A stretch of 64,000 bases of DNA, from NCBI GenBank assembly GCA_028707275.1, contig JAQTUP010000007.1:61567-125566 (forward strand), read 5' to 3'. Each line of letters begins with the position of its first letter. Within the stretch, counting starts at the first letter, position 1. Source of the stretch: Gallionella sp. (GTDB lineage Bacteria > Pseudomonadota > Gammaproteobacteria > Burkholderiales > Gallionellaceae). A program made the position numbers and the translations under genes. The notes below the pieces were generated by a model, which was not told where the DNA came from, ran no database searches, and worked only from the letters and a program-made list of their open reading frames with translations. Below are positions 36,240-48,079 of the stretch, one piece after another.

Positions 36240-37931
36240 ATGACACAGATCACGCCACGCACCATTCCGCCCGAAGCGCAGCAACATCTGCTGGCCGAAG
36301 GCTATTCACCTGCCATGGCGAAAATCTTCGCCTCTCGCGGCGTCACCGCCAGCGCGCAGCTGGACACCTCTTTTGCTCAGCTGCTGCCTTTCGATAATCT
36401 GAAAAATGCGCGCAATATGGCGACCTTGCTGGCCGATGCGATTGCCCGACAGAAAAAAATACTGGTGATCGCCGACTACGACTGCGATGGCGCAACGGCC
36501 TGTGCGGTCGCGGTGCGCGGCTTGCGTGCCTTCGGCGCCCGTGTCGACTTCATCGTGCCCAACCGTTTTGAATACGGTTACGGCTTAACGCCGGAAATTG
36601 TCCGACTGGCGGCCCAATCCACCCCCGACATTCTGCTGACAGTCGATAACGGCATAGCCAGCGTTGACGGGGTGAATGAGGCTCATCGACTGGGCATGCA
36701 GGTGTTCGTCACCGACCATCATCTGCCCGGCGACACCCTGCCCGATGCGGCCTGTATCGTCAACCCGAATCAGCCCGGCTGCACCTTTGCCAGCAAGCAT
36801 CTGGCCGGGGTGGGCGTGATGTTCTACGTGCTGCTGGCCTTGCGCGCAGAATTACGCACCAGAGGAGAGCTGACCGACGAGACCAGCCGAACGATCGTAG
36901 GACTGATTGATCTGGTCGCCCTGGGCACGGTGGCCGACGTGGTCAGACTCGATCAGAACAATCGCATTCTGGTGCAACAGGGGCTGCTCAGGATACGTGC
37001 CGGGCGCGCCTGCTGCGGCATTAACGCCCTGTTACAAGTTTCCAAAAAAGCCACGGCTCGCGTGGTGAGCCTGGATCTGGGATTTACCGTAGGCCCGCGC
37101 CTCAATGCGGCAGGCCGACTCGACGACATGAGCCTGGGCATCAATTGCCTGCTGACCGACGACATGGATACCGCCATGCAGATTGCCACCCGGCTGGACA
37201 GCCTCAATCGCGACCGGCGCAGCATCGAGAGCGAGATGCAGGAGAGCGCGCTGGCCGCACTCGAAAAAATCGATTGCAACGGGGAACACGGCAATTCCCT
37301 GGTCTTGTTCGACCAAAGCTGGCATCAGGGCGTGATCGGCATCCTCGCCTCGCGCCTCAAGGACAAATTTCACAGGCCGGTGATCGCCTTTGCGCAGTCC
37401 AACAACGGCGAATTAAAGGGTTCTGGACGCTCCATCGCGGGGCTTCATCTGCGCGACGCGCTCGATCTGGTCAGCAAGCGCGCGCCACGGCTCATCAAAA
37501 AATTCGGCGGACATGCTGCTGCTGCGGGTCTTAGCATAGACGAAGCTGATCTTGGCCAGTTCGTCAGCGCGTTCGAGCAGGTAGCTGGCGAGCTGATAAA
37601 TCCGGACGATTTAACTTTACATATCGAAACCGATGGCGCACTGCCCCCCGACGGGATGACAATAGCCGCAGCACGCCAGATGGACGAACAAGTCTGGGGG
37701 CAAGGCTTTCCCGCGCCGCAATTTGACGATGATTTTATCGTGTTAGATCAGCGTGTGGTCGGCGAAAAACACCTCAAATTGCGCCTGAGCATCCACGACT
37801 GCGCCATCGACGCCATCTTGTTCGGGCAAAACACGCCGCTGCCGAAAAAAATCCATGCGGTATACGGCCTGAGCGTCAACGAATACAATGGCCGCGAGAG
37901 CCTGCAACTCGTCATCCGGCATTGGGAGTAG
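36240..37931 (+). CDS. recJ: Single-strand DNA exonuclease RecJ
   Basis: 563 residues with the DHH phosphoesterase motifs in order: IADYDCDGATA, VDNGIAS, VTDHHLPGD and LGTVADVV, then DHHA1 (GRSIAGLHLRDAL, GGHAAAAGLS) and an OB-type C-terminal domain. It degrades 5' single-stranded ends in recombination and mismatch repair. Length is normal. Confidence 0.95.
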   Translation: MTQITPRTIPPEAQQHLLAEGYSPAMAKIFASRGVTASAQLDTSFAQLLPFDNLKNARNMATLLADAIARQKKILVIADYDCDGATACAVAVRGLRAFGARVDFIVPNRFEYGYGLTPEIVRLAAQSTPDILLTVDNGIASVDGVNEAHRLGMQVFVTDHHLPGDTLPDAACIVNPNQPGCTFASKHLAGVGVMFYVLLALRAELRTRGELTDETSRTIVGLIDLVALGTVADVVRLDQNNRILVQQGLLRIRAGRACCGINALLQVSKKATARVVSLDLGFTVGPRLNAAGRLDDMSLGINCLLTDDMDTAMQIATRLDSLNRDRRSIESEMQESALAALEKIDCNGEHGNSLVLFDQSWHQGVIGILASRLKDKFHRPVIAFAQSNNGELKGSGRSIAGLHLRDALDLVSKRAPRLIKKFGGHAAAAGLSIDEADLGQFVSAFEQVAGELINPDDLTLHIETDGALPPDGMTIAAARQMDEQVWGQGFPAPQFDDDFIVLDQRVVGEKHLKLRLSIHDCAIDAILFGQNTPLPKKIHAVYGLSVNEYNGRESLQLVIRHWE

Positions 37932-37935
37932 ATAC

Positions 37936-38019
37936 CAGGATTCAGGATTCAGGATTCAGGATTCAGGATTCAGGATTCAGGATTCAGGATTCAGGATTCA
38001 GGATTCAGGATTCAGGATT
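37936..38019. repeat. Twelve perfect tandem copies of CAGGATT
   Basis: 84 bases, exactly twelve uninterrupted 7-base units beginning four bases after the recJ stop. A looser run with TCCTGCATCCTGCATCCCGC and ATCCTGAA follows at 38113-38140 on the opposite sense. Uninterrupted repeats of this kind change length by slippage. Confidence 0.97.
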
Positions 38020-38144
38020 CATAGTTATTTAAATTCACTTAAGATTGGATGCGTCGATGAAATCAATGTGCTACAGGCAAAATTTGACAGGCGGCCTCCC
38101 GGCTTTAACTCAATCCTGCATCCTGCATCCCGCATCCTGAAAAC

Positions 38145-39407
38145 ATGGAAACCGGTTTTTTGCAAATCAACGGCATCGAGGCGTTGCCGCAATTCATCAC
38201 CAGCCTGTCCATAGGCTTGCTGATCGGACTGGAACGCGAGCGCAATCCGTCGGCGAAAGCCGGATTGCGAACTTTCGCGCTGGTCGCAGTCTTTGGCACC
38301 TTGGCCGCCCTGCTCTCCACAAAACTCGGCTCGCCCTTTTTGCTCATCGCAGGCATGCTGGCTGTGGCCGGAATGATTATCTCCGCCTATACCCATAACA
38401 CGGAGTCCCAGGACGACCCGGGCACCACCACCGTGATCGCCTTGTTAATCAGCTACAGTCTGGGCGCGATGATCTGGTATGGACTGGCCAAACTCGCTGT
38501 CATGCTGGCCATCGGGATTACCGCACTGCTCTATTTCAAACCGGAGCTGCGCGGCTTCTCGCAAAAACTCACGCGCCGCGATCTGGTCGCCGTCCTGCAA
38601 TTCTCCGTACTGACTTTTATCGTACTGCCCATTTTGCCCGATCAGGATTACGGCCCCTATCAGGCGTTCAACCCGCATCAGGCTTGGCTGATGGTGGTGT
38701 TGATTTCCGGCATCAGTCTGGCAGGTTATGCCGCCCTGCACGTAGCAGGAACACGTTACGGCGCGTTGTTTCTCGGAATTTTCGGCGGTCTGGCATCCAG
38801 CACCGCCACCACGATGATCTACGCGAAACACAGCAAAACCAATCAGACCATGTTGAATCTGGCAGCCTCCGTCATCGTGATTGCCAGCCTCGTGGTGGTA
38901 TTGCGCCTGATGGTGGTCAGCGCCGTCGTCGCTCACGGCGTCTTGCCCAGCCTGTTGCCGATACTTAGTGCAGGTCTCCTCTCGGGACTGGCCATCGCCC
39001 TGTACAACTGGCGCAAGATGAGTCATGAGACCGAACTGTATGTGCCCGAGACGCGCAACCCGGCGGAGCTGCACACCGCCATCGGCTTTGGTGTGCTGTA
39101 TGTCGCCGTGCTGCTGGGCTCGGCCTGGATGAAGGATGTCGCGGGCAGTCACGGTTTATATGTCGTCGCCTTTGTATCCGGATTGACCGATGTGGATGCC
39201 ATCACCTTATCCAGCCTGCGCCTGTTCAATCTGGGTCAGCTGAGCGAACAGCAGACGGTCACCTCCATTGCCATCGCCTTCGTCTCCAACCTCGCCTTCA
39301 AATTCGGCATGGTGCTTTTTTTGGGCGGCAAAAGTCTGGCCAAACAGGTCGCCATCGGTTTTACGGCCATGGCATGCGGGGTGCTCGCCGCCTTGTTTGC
39401 GCTATAA
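38145..39407 (+). CDS. MgtC/SapB-DUF4010 membrane protein
   Basis: 420 residues, about 12 hydrophobic segments. The N-terminus contains LLIGLERERNP and AGLRTFALVAVFGTLAALLS, the MgtC/SapB signature, and the rest (GALFLGIFGGLASSTATTMI, GLTDVDAITLS) is the DUF4010 module. Function is unknown; MgtC proteins influence Mg limitation and ATP synthase. The start lies 125 bases behind the heptamer array, so array length could affect its expression. Confidence 0.87.
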   Translation: METGFLQINGIEALPQFITSLSIGLLIGLERERNPSAKAGLRTFALVAVFGTLAALLSTKLGSPFLLIAGMLAVAGMIISAYTHNTESQDDPGTTTVIALLISYSLGAMIWYGLAKLAVMLAIGITALLYFKPELRGFSQKLTRRDLVAVLQFSVLTFIVLPILPDQDYGPYQAFNPHQAWLMVVLISGISLAGYAALHVAGTRYGALFLGIFGGLASSTATTMIYAKHSKTNQTMLNLAASVIVIASLVVVLRLMVVSAVVAHGVLPSLLPILSAGLLSGLAIALYNWRKMSHETELYVPETRNPAELHTAIGFGVLYVAVLLGSAWMKDVAGSHGLYVVAFVSGLTDVDAITLSSLRLFNLGQLSEQQTVTSIAIAFVSNLAFKFGMVLFLGGKSLAKQVAIGFTAMACGVLAALFAL

Positions 39408-39440
39408 TCGCGCCCTTTTCAGCACACTCAGGAAAAAATC

Positions 39441-40545
39441 ATGGAAGCCGAACAAATCAACTCAATCAACAACCAGTTGCAGGACTTAGCCTTGCGCAGT
39501 GCCGAATTACGGAGGTATCTTTGACTACGATACCAAACAGGAACGTCTGACCGAAGTTTGCGAACTGGCCGAAGATCCGGCCATCTGGCAGGATGCCAAG
39601 CGCGCGCAGGAACTGGGACGCGAACGCAAGATGCTCGAAGGCGTGGTGCTGGGTCTGGGGAAAATCCGTCAGGATCTGGAAGATGCGGGCGAGCTGTTTG
39701 AAATGTCGCAGGCGGAAAATGACGAAGACTCGCTGAACAGCACGGTCGCCGATATTCAGGATATTGAAAAGCGCGTCGCCGAAATGGAATTTCGCCGCAT
39801 GTTCAATCATCCGATGGACCCTAACAGCTGCTTTGTCGATATTCAGGCAGGCTCCGGCGGCACCGAGGCTCAGGACTGGGCCTCCATGCTGATGCGCATG
39901 TATTTGCGCTACGCCGAACGCCGTGGTTTCAAGACGGAAATTCTCGAATTGTCCGATGGCGAAGTGGCCGGCATCAAGGGCGCGTCGATCAAGATCATCG
40001 GCGATTATGCCTTCGGTCATCTGCGCACCGAAACCGGCGTACACAGGCTGGTAAGAAAATCGCCGTTCGATTCGGGCAACCGCCGCCACACCTCTTTTTC
40101 CAGCGTGTTCGTCTACCCGGAAGTCGATGACTCGATCGAAATCGACATCAACCCGGCGGATCTGCGCGTGGACACCTATCGCGCGTCAGGCGCCGGCGGT
40201 CAGCATATCAACAAGACCGACTCTGCGGTGCGCATCACCCATATCCCCACCAACATCGTGGTGCAGTGCCAGAGCGATCGCTCGCAACACAGGAACCGGG
40301 CAGAGGCGATGGCGATGTTGAAATCGCGCATGTACGAAGAAGAGTTGCGCAAACGCAACGAAGAAAAACAGGTGATGGAGGACGGCAAGACCGACATAGG
40401 CTGGGGACACCAGATCCGCTCCTACGTGCTCGATCAGTCGCGCATCAAGGATCTGCGCACCAACTTCGAAGTCGGCAACACCCAAGCCGTGCTCGACGGC
40501 GACCTGGACGATTTCATCAGCGCGAGCCTGAAGCAAGGCGTCTGA
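39441..40545 (+). CDS. prfB: Peptide chain release factor 2, with programmed +1 frameshift
   Basis: The first frame encodes 27 residues ([20 protein letters not shown], then AELRRYL) and meets an in-frame TGA at 39522-39524. Translation continues at +1 (GACTACGAT) to give 367 residues in total. SPF, the tripeptide anticodon that reads UGA/UAA, occurs in [11 protein letters not shown], and [15 protein letters not shown] is the catalytic GGQ loop. The gene is autoregulated: low RF2 favours the shift. AGGAAAAA precedes the ATG. Confidence 0.96.
39511..39524 (+). promoter_or_regulatory. prfB programmed frameshift site
   Basis: GGAGGTATCTTTGAC: an internal Shine-Dalgarno sequence three bases before the slippery CTT, followed by the TGA and C. 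This is the classical RF2 context, in which slow termination at TGA-C and pairing of the ribosome to GGAGG promote the +1 slip. Confidence 0.95.
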
Positions 40546-40666
40546 CAACCTGCATGCACGGTTGGCGGGTCACGCCAACCGGCGCGGCGGCGGCTGTGCT
40601 TTGCGTCCACCTTGACCACGTAACTGGTTATAATGGGCGCTTTCAAGCGTATCCGGAGCCTTTGTC

Positions 40667-43372
<2,706 letters not shown>

Positions 43373-43373
43373 C

Positions 43374-43515
43374 GGGCATGGTAAAGAGACCACCCCTGAT
43401 AACTCGCCACGCCCGTTTCCCCCTTTTCAACTTTCCCCCGTTTGCCTGTCTGCGTGCAACGCACAGGCAGGCGGGGGAAAGGGCAAGCGATGCGCTGCGC
43501 GTGTTTCACGTTAAG
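43374..43515. repeat. Dispersed ~140-bp element, second copy
   Basis: CGGGCATGGTAAAG...CGCCACGCCCG pair as an outer hairpin; GCCTGTCTGCGTGCAACGCA plus CAGGCAGGC is an inner one; the end reads GCGTGTTTCACGTTAA. The order of blocks matches the arsD-arsA gap (29617-29759). It may also act as the acnA terminator. The rest of the gap up to 43648 holds the promoter region of the next gene; AAGGAAATTGCG is its ribosome site. Confidence 0.6.
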
Positions 43516-43648
43516 TGCTCAAAAATCGTGTAGAGTTCGCATGTGACTGATGGCATAAATTTCATGGCCGTCAGTCTGCGACATACACCTCGTCTGCCCG
43601 TCTCGAATATTTGATTTAACAGATTCAATTTTTTTTAAGGAAATTGCG

Positions 43649-44758
43649 ATGGAATCTTTTCACTGGGACAAATATTACGTCACCGGACTGGCGAAAGTAG
43701 ACGAGCAACACCACCGTCTGGTGGATCTGATCAACCAGTTCGGCGAACTGTTGATGCTGCCGGCGGGCGTCGTGTTCGACGACATCGAAAAGCTATTCGT
43801 CGAACTGGCAGGCTATGCACAGTACCATTTCACCGAAGAGGAAACGCTCATGCATACCATGGGCATAGATCCGCGTCATCTGAAGTATCACCAGAATGAG
43901 CACGTCAGTTTTTTGCAGGAAGTGACGCAGATGCACGCGAACATTTCTCCTGACAACACGGACAAGGCAAAATCCCTGCTGAAATTTCTCATCTACTGGC
44001 TGGCCTATCATATTTTAGGCTCCGACCAGAGTATGGCGAAACAGATTGCCGCCATCAGCGCAGGACAAAGCCCCGCCCAGGCCTACGACGCCGAGGAAAG
44101 CGCAAGGGAAGGTGCGGTCGAGCCCTTGCTGCACGCGCTAAGCGGCCTGTTCCAGCAAGTCTCCGAACGCAACCGGGAATTGTTCCAGCTGAATCTGTCG
44201 CTCGAAGCCCGGGTTGCAGAACGCACCAAAGAGCTGGCCATTGCCAACAGCCAGTTGCAGGCAATCGCCCTGACCGACGTCTTGACCGCTTTGCCTAACC
44301 GCCGCTATGCCATGCAATACATGGCGCTGGCCTGGGAAGAATCGTCAAAAAACAACACGCCGCTGGCCTGCATGATGATAGACGCGGATGGTTTCAAGCA
44401 GATCAACGACACTTACGGGCATGACGCAGGCGACGAAGTGCTGCGGCAATTATCCAGAAACATGCGCTACGCTGTGCGCACCGACGATATTTTGTGCCGT
44501 CTGGGCGGCGATGAGTTTTTGGTTATCTGCCCGAACACCCCGCAGGACGGGGCGATGCAACTGGGCGAGAAACTGCGCCAGGCGGTTGCCGCATTACGGG
44601 TACCGGCAGGCAGCGGCGCATGGACAGGCAGCATCAGCATAGGCGTTGCCGTGCGAAAAAATGAAATGAGCAATATCGAAGCGCTGATCAAGGCCGCAGA
44701 TGACGGGGTATATCTTGCCAAGCGCAACGGGCGCAATTGCGTGGCCAGCGTATCGTGA
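43649..44758 (+). CDS. Bacteriohemerythrin-GGDEF diguanylate cyclase fusion
   Basis: 369 residues. Residues 1-135 are a hemerythrin domain with the iron ligands in order (DEQHHRLVDLIN, HFTEEETLM, KYHQNEHVSF, and YHILGSDQS), binding O2 at a di-iron centre. A coiled coil (about 155-205, ERNRELFQLNLSLEARVAER) links it to a GGDEF domain with an intact GGDEF motif near 287-291 and DADGFKQINDTYGHDAGD, so c-di-GMP synthesis is expected. The arrangement suggests O2 (or NO) control of cyclase activity. Confidence 0.92.
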   Translation: MESFHWDKYYVTGLAKVDEQHHRLVDLINQFGELLMLPAGVVFDDIEKLFVELAGYAQYHFTEEETLMHTMGIDPRHLKYHQNEHVSFLQEVTQMHANISPDNTDKAKSLLKFLIYWLAYHILGSDQSMAKQIAAISAGQSPAQAYDAEESAREGAVEPLLHALSGLFQQVSERNRELFQLNLSLEARVAERTKELAIANSQLQAIALTDVLTALPNRRYAMQYMALAWEESSKNNTPLACMMIDADGFKQINDTYGHDAGDEVLRQLSRNMRYAVRTDDILCRLGGDEFLVICPNTPQDGAMQLGEKLRQAVAALRVPAGSGAWTGSISIGVAVRKNEMSNIEALIKAADDGVYLAKRNGRNCVASVS

Positions 44759-44859
44759 CGGCTGTTTTTAAAACCTCGACGTACAACACACGCGGCGTTT
44801 CGTGGTTCTATGTGATTTGAAGTGGGTAACATAAATCCTATTTTCAGAATCGCTGGTGG

Positions 44860-45000
44860 CAGACCGGCCGCTGGTTACTGGCGTCGCCAAAGTAACCATC
44901 GATACGGCGACCCCGGTTTGCCGCGCACAGGGGCTACTGGCGGTAAGGAAAGCGCTGTTCATCGCAGCATTCTTGCTGCGGTTTTCGAACTATCCACTGT
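44860..45000. repeat. Composite hairpin repeat (copy C)
   Basis: GGTTACTGGCGTCGCCAAAG followed by TAACC, then CGACCCCGGTTTGCCGCGCA, matches the stem-plus-CCCCGG(T/C)TTGCC order of copies A and B. It fills much of the 324-base gap between the GGDEF gene and the restriction remnant; nothing else there looks coding. Confidence 0.55.
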
Positions 45001-45082
45001 ATTTCATATAGAACCCGTTTCGTTTGCCCGCGCGGATGTATAACAGACATACAGTTCGTTCCCATAGAGAATTTAATTGCGA

Positions 45083-45220
45083 TTAGCAATCCCACTCCTC
45101 ATGCCCAAGATTTGAGCGGTTCAGCTCCTCCCTGTGCAACCGCCACTGCGGCATAAACCGGTTCATCAATTCGGCAAAGTGGTCGTTGGCAACTGTCCAA
45201 TCCTCCGGAATCACCCCACC
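45083..45220 (-). pseudogene. YgjP-like (DUF45) metallopeptidase, C-terminal stump
   Basis: About 45 codons reading EDWTVANDHFAELMNRFMPQ and then WRLHREELNRS. This is like the last helices of the DUF45/YgjP metallohydrolases that accompany type I restriction systems, where a histidine follows in the same H-x-x-x-F-x-x-L pattern. The HExxH catalytic part is absent. It continues directly from the rhuM end. Confidence 0.55.
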
Positions 45221-45224
45221 TCGG

Positions 45225-46307
45225 TCATTTTGAATTGAGATTTGAGAGTTGTCGCTGCTTTTCACTTTCCACTATCAACTTTCCATTGTCCATTTCATCA
45301 CCTGCTTGCTGACCGCTCAGCAGCTTATCAAAGTCTGACTCATACAGACGGTCTTGCACGATACGGTATTGTTCAAACTCGCTTTCCGCGTGCGCCCTGG
45401 CAATTTCGGCCGTGACCTTCCCTGCATCCTGCAACACGGCACGTTCATCAAACTCCAGAAACAGGTCAAGGCGCGTCGCCCAGTCCTGCATGGTCATAGG
45501 GATATTCCGCTTGGCTCGTTCCTCGGCCAAATCAAGATAGGCGTTGACGATACGCCCCAGAGATTCCAGCTCTGGCTGAGACAGGTAATTTTTCGCCACC
45601 ACGACATCGGTCTTGAGAATTTTTCCTTCGGGGGCATTAGCCCAGCTGGTCAAACCCATGTGCGGCTGCTGCCTGTTGGCGCGTTCAACGATTAGTTCGG
45701 CGGCGGTGTGTCCGTGTATGGCGTAGTGCAGCTTGTTTTGCACCTTGGCAAAAAAGACTTTGGTTGTCACAGCGTTCTTGTTGTAATCAAGGCTGGTGGC
45801 ATAAATATCGGTAATCTTCTGGTAGAACTTGCGCTCGCTGAGGCGTATTTCCCTGATTTCAGCCAGCAGTTGTTCAAAGTAGTCTTTGCCCAAATAACTG
45901 CCATTTTCCAGCCGTTTTTTGTCCAGTACAAAACCTTTAATGGCAAACTGCTTGAGTACCTGAGTGGCCCACTGGCGGAATTGAGTGGCGCGTTTGGAAT
46001 TGACGCGGTAGCCGATGGCGATAATCATGTCCAGATTGTAAAAATCCACCATGCGGCGCACTGACCTCGCGCCTTCCTGTTGAACTACTTCCATTTTGGA
46101 AGTAGTTGCCCCGGTCAATTCGCCGTCCGCTAAAATATTGGCAATGTGCTTGATAATGGCTGGCACTTCAACACCAAACAATTGCGCCATCATCTTTTGC
46201 GTGAGCCACACTGTTTCATCTTCAACGCGCACTTCGATACTGTCTTCACCCGCCTGACTGGTGAACATCAAAAACTCGGCTGTGGAGTTACGGATGAGTT
46301 TAGTCAT
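45225..46307 (-). CDS. rhuM: RhuM family protein
   Basis: 360 residues matching the virulence-RhuM family: DETVWLTQKMMAQLFGVEVP, then DFYNLDMIIAIGYRVNSKRA and FRQWATQVLKQFAIKGF. The family resembles phage antirepressors, and it travels with type I restriction operons; its biochemical role is unclear. The last 25 residues (GKLIVESEKQRQLSNLNSK) are encoded by low-complexity intergenic-type repeat DNA (TTTCCACTATCAACTTTCCA), so the original end was probably lost. It overlaps fic by 4 bp. Confidence 0.85.
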   Translation of the reverse strand: MTKLIRNSTAEFLMFTSQAGEDSIEVRVEDETVWLTQKMMAQLFGVEVPAIIKHIANILADGELTGATTSKMEVVQQEGARSVRRMVDFYNLDMIIAIGYRVNSKRATQFRQWATQVLKQFAIKGFVLDKKRLENGSYLGKDYFEQLLAEIREIRLSERKFYQKITDIYATSLDYNKNAVTTKVFFAKVQNKLHYAIHGHTAAELIVERANRQQPHMGLTSWANAPEGKILKTDVVVAKNYLSQPELESLGRIVNAYLDLAEERAKRNIPMTMQDWATRLDLFLEFDERAVLQDAGKVTAEIARAHAESEFEQYRIVQDRLYESDFDKLLSGQQAGDEMDNGKLIVESEKQRQLSNLNSK

Positions 46308-47467
46308 AACGCGTCCCCTCCTTCATTCAGGATATTCAGATAGCTGTCGTAGACAAACACACGGTTGCGACGCTGGCCGGTGAGTTCTCTCGCAATGCCG
46401 AGCTGGGTAAGAGTTTGCATGACTTTTCCGACGGTAGGGAAGCTCATGCCAGTTTCGGCGCAGAGCAATTTGAGGGTTGCAACGGGGTGGCTGCGCAGGG
46501 CGTGAAGTACGCGCTGTGCATTCGATGCCCCTCGTCCGGTATTTTGGATGCGCAGGCTATCTTGCCCAAACAGGGCAACCAGCCGCTGTGCAGTTTGCAC
46601 CGCGCCCTGAGCGGTTTCTGCCACGCCTTCCAGGAAAAAATCCACCCATGCTTCCCAATCGCCCTGGGTACGCACTTTGTCCAGCAATTCATAATAGACG
46701 GAACGATGTTGCTTGAAATACAGACTGAGATAGAGCAGCGGTTGGCTAAGGAAGCCGCCCTGATGCAGCAGCAGCGTGATGAGCAAACGACCGAGCCTGC
46801 CGTTGCCATCGAGAAAAGGGTGGATGGTTTCAAATTGCACATGCGCCAATGCCGCCTTGATAAGCACGGGTGTGGCATCGGCGGGCTGGTTGATGAAACT
46901 TTCCAGTGCGGCCATGCAGGGTTCGACCTCGAGCGGTGGCGGAGGCACAAAGCGGGCATTGCCGGGACGCGTGCCGCCTATCCAATTCTGGCTGCGGCGA
47001 AATTCGCCCGGCGCTTTATCGCTGCCTCTGCCGCGTGCCATGAGATGGACATGCATCTCTCGCAACAGCCGGTTGCACAGCGGAAAGTCTGCGCGCAGGC
47101 GTGCCATGCCGTATTCCAGTGCGGCAATGTAATTGGAGACTTCGACCACATCGTCAAACGGTACGCCGGGTGCTTCGTCCATTTCAAACAACAGCAGGTC
47201 GGACAACGAAGATTGCGTGCCTTCGATTTGCGAGGACAACACGGCTTCACGGCGCACATAGGCATACAAAAAAAGCTGCGGGTCAGGCAGCAGCGTGCTG
47301 ACACTGTCGAGCCGACCAATGGCGAGCGTGGCGCGTTCGAGCAGATGTTGCCGCGCGCCGGTTAACTCAAGTGGAGGGACAGGAGGCAAGGGAGCTGGCA
47401 CAAAAGCATTCACGATTTCACCACCCGCTGGGCTTGAGCTGTATCGTCCGGTGATGTCTCTGAACAT
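46304..47467 (-). CDS. Fic-domain AMP-transferase
   Basis: 387 residues. The catalytic motif HPFLDGNGR is at 216-224, followed by LGRLL, and the inhibitory-helix motif SSQIEG at 78-83 places it with the self-inhibited class II Fic proteins. A C-terminal winged helix (RVLHALRSHPVATLKLLCAE) completes the usual Fic-DUF4172-like layout. It should transfer AMP to a target protein; targets are unknown. It sits in the restriction remnant between hsdM and rhuM, a common guest in type I loci. Confidence 0.92.
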   Translation of the reverse strand: MFRDITGRYSSSPAGGEIVNAFVPAPLPPVPPLELTGARQHLLERATLAIGRLDSVSTLLPDPQLFLYAYVRREAVLSSQIEGTQSSLSDLLLFEMDEAPGVPFDDVVEVSNYIAALEYGMARLRADFPLCNRLLREMHVHLMARGRGSDKAPGEFRRSQNWIGGTRPGNARFVPPPPLEVEPCMAALESFINQPADATPVLIKAALAHVQFETIHPFLDGNGRLGRLLITLLLHQGGFLSQPLLYLSLYFKQHRSVYYELLDKVRTQGDWEAWVDFFLEGVAETAQGAVQTAQRLVALFGQDSLRIQNTGRGASNAQRVLHALRSHPVATLKLLCAETGMSFPTVGKVMQTLTQLGIARELTGQRRNRVFVYDSYLNILNEGGDAL

Positions 47468-47534
47468 GAAGTAAAATCCTTTAATAAGAAAATCTGCTAT
47501 TTAAATTTTAGCTTATTTCTTAAATAAAACCCAT

Positions 47535-47864
47535 CTATCTCATGTGTGCTTTGACTCGGGCAGAAAGGGCCGCCACATCAGAGGCGAGTTGCGGCAACGG
47601 TTCGGCGTAGCGTTCGGCTTCCAGTTGCTCAATCGCCTCACGCTCAGCATTGAAGTAACGGGCGATGATGAGTGATGGTGGCATCAGCCCATTGCCCGCG
47701 TCGTTACCCGCCAGCCAGCCGTCAGCGGCAATCAGATAGGCATCATCCTGCATGATGTCTGACCAGTAGCTCATCAGGTGCTGGTACACGTCATATTTGT
47801 CTATCAGCTGCACTTGATTGAAGGTTTGCAGCAAGTCCTCGGACAGTTGGTCAATCAAGGGCCT
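47535..47864 (-). pseudogene. Type I restriction methylase (hsdM) remnant
   Basis: About 110 codons: PLIDQLSEDLLQTFNQVQLI, then DKYDVYQHLMSYWSDIMQDD and AYLIAADGW, as in the C-terminal part of HsdM, then a shortened join and LIIARYFNAEREAIEQLEAE. The catalytic NPPF/Y and SAM motifs are missing. The frame stays open to 48014, but the upstream 50 codons cross a hairpin repeat (CCCCCTCGCCCGCAACGAGG plus GGG, 47909-47931), not coding sequence. No hsdS or hsdR is left nearby. Confidence 0.8.
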
Positions 47865-48039
47865 GGGGTGCGTATCGTTAACGGGAAGCTCGCGCAGCGA
47901 TTCGTTTGCCCCCTCGCCCGCAACGAGGGGGAGGGTTGAGGAGAGGGCATTTTTGTTTTTCGGTGTATTTATTGGGTGCGCGATTGATAAAACGTGGCGA
48001 CATACTGGTGACATGTAATTAAAAACATGCCATAGATAG

Positions 48040-48070
48040 AAAAAGCACTTAGAGTTTTATCTCTAAGTGC
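48040..48070 (-). terminator. Intrinsic terminator of the disrupted tRNA-His
   Basis: Perfect 10-base stem GCACTTAGAG / CTCTAAGTGC around a 6-base loop, with five T following on the minus strand. It lies ten bases past the tRNA-His 3' end, the place of a native terminator. Confidence 0.85.
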
Positions 48071-48079
48071 TTGTTTATT

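Noticed and set aside
37936..38019. CRISPR-like array
   Set aside because: Units are 7 bases without spacers, so it is a simple tandem repeat.
39499..40545. prfB as a 348-residue gene starting at 39499
   Set aside because: The true start lies 58 bases upstream in another frame, joined by the programmed frameshift.
47865..48014. First 50 codons of the hsdM-remnant frame as real N-terminus
   Set aside because: They cross a hairpin repeat and have no similarity to HsdM.
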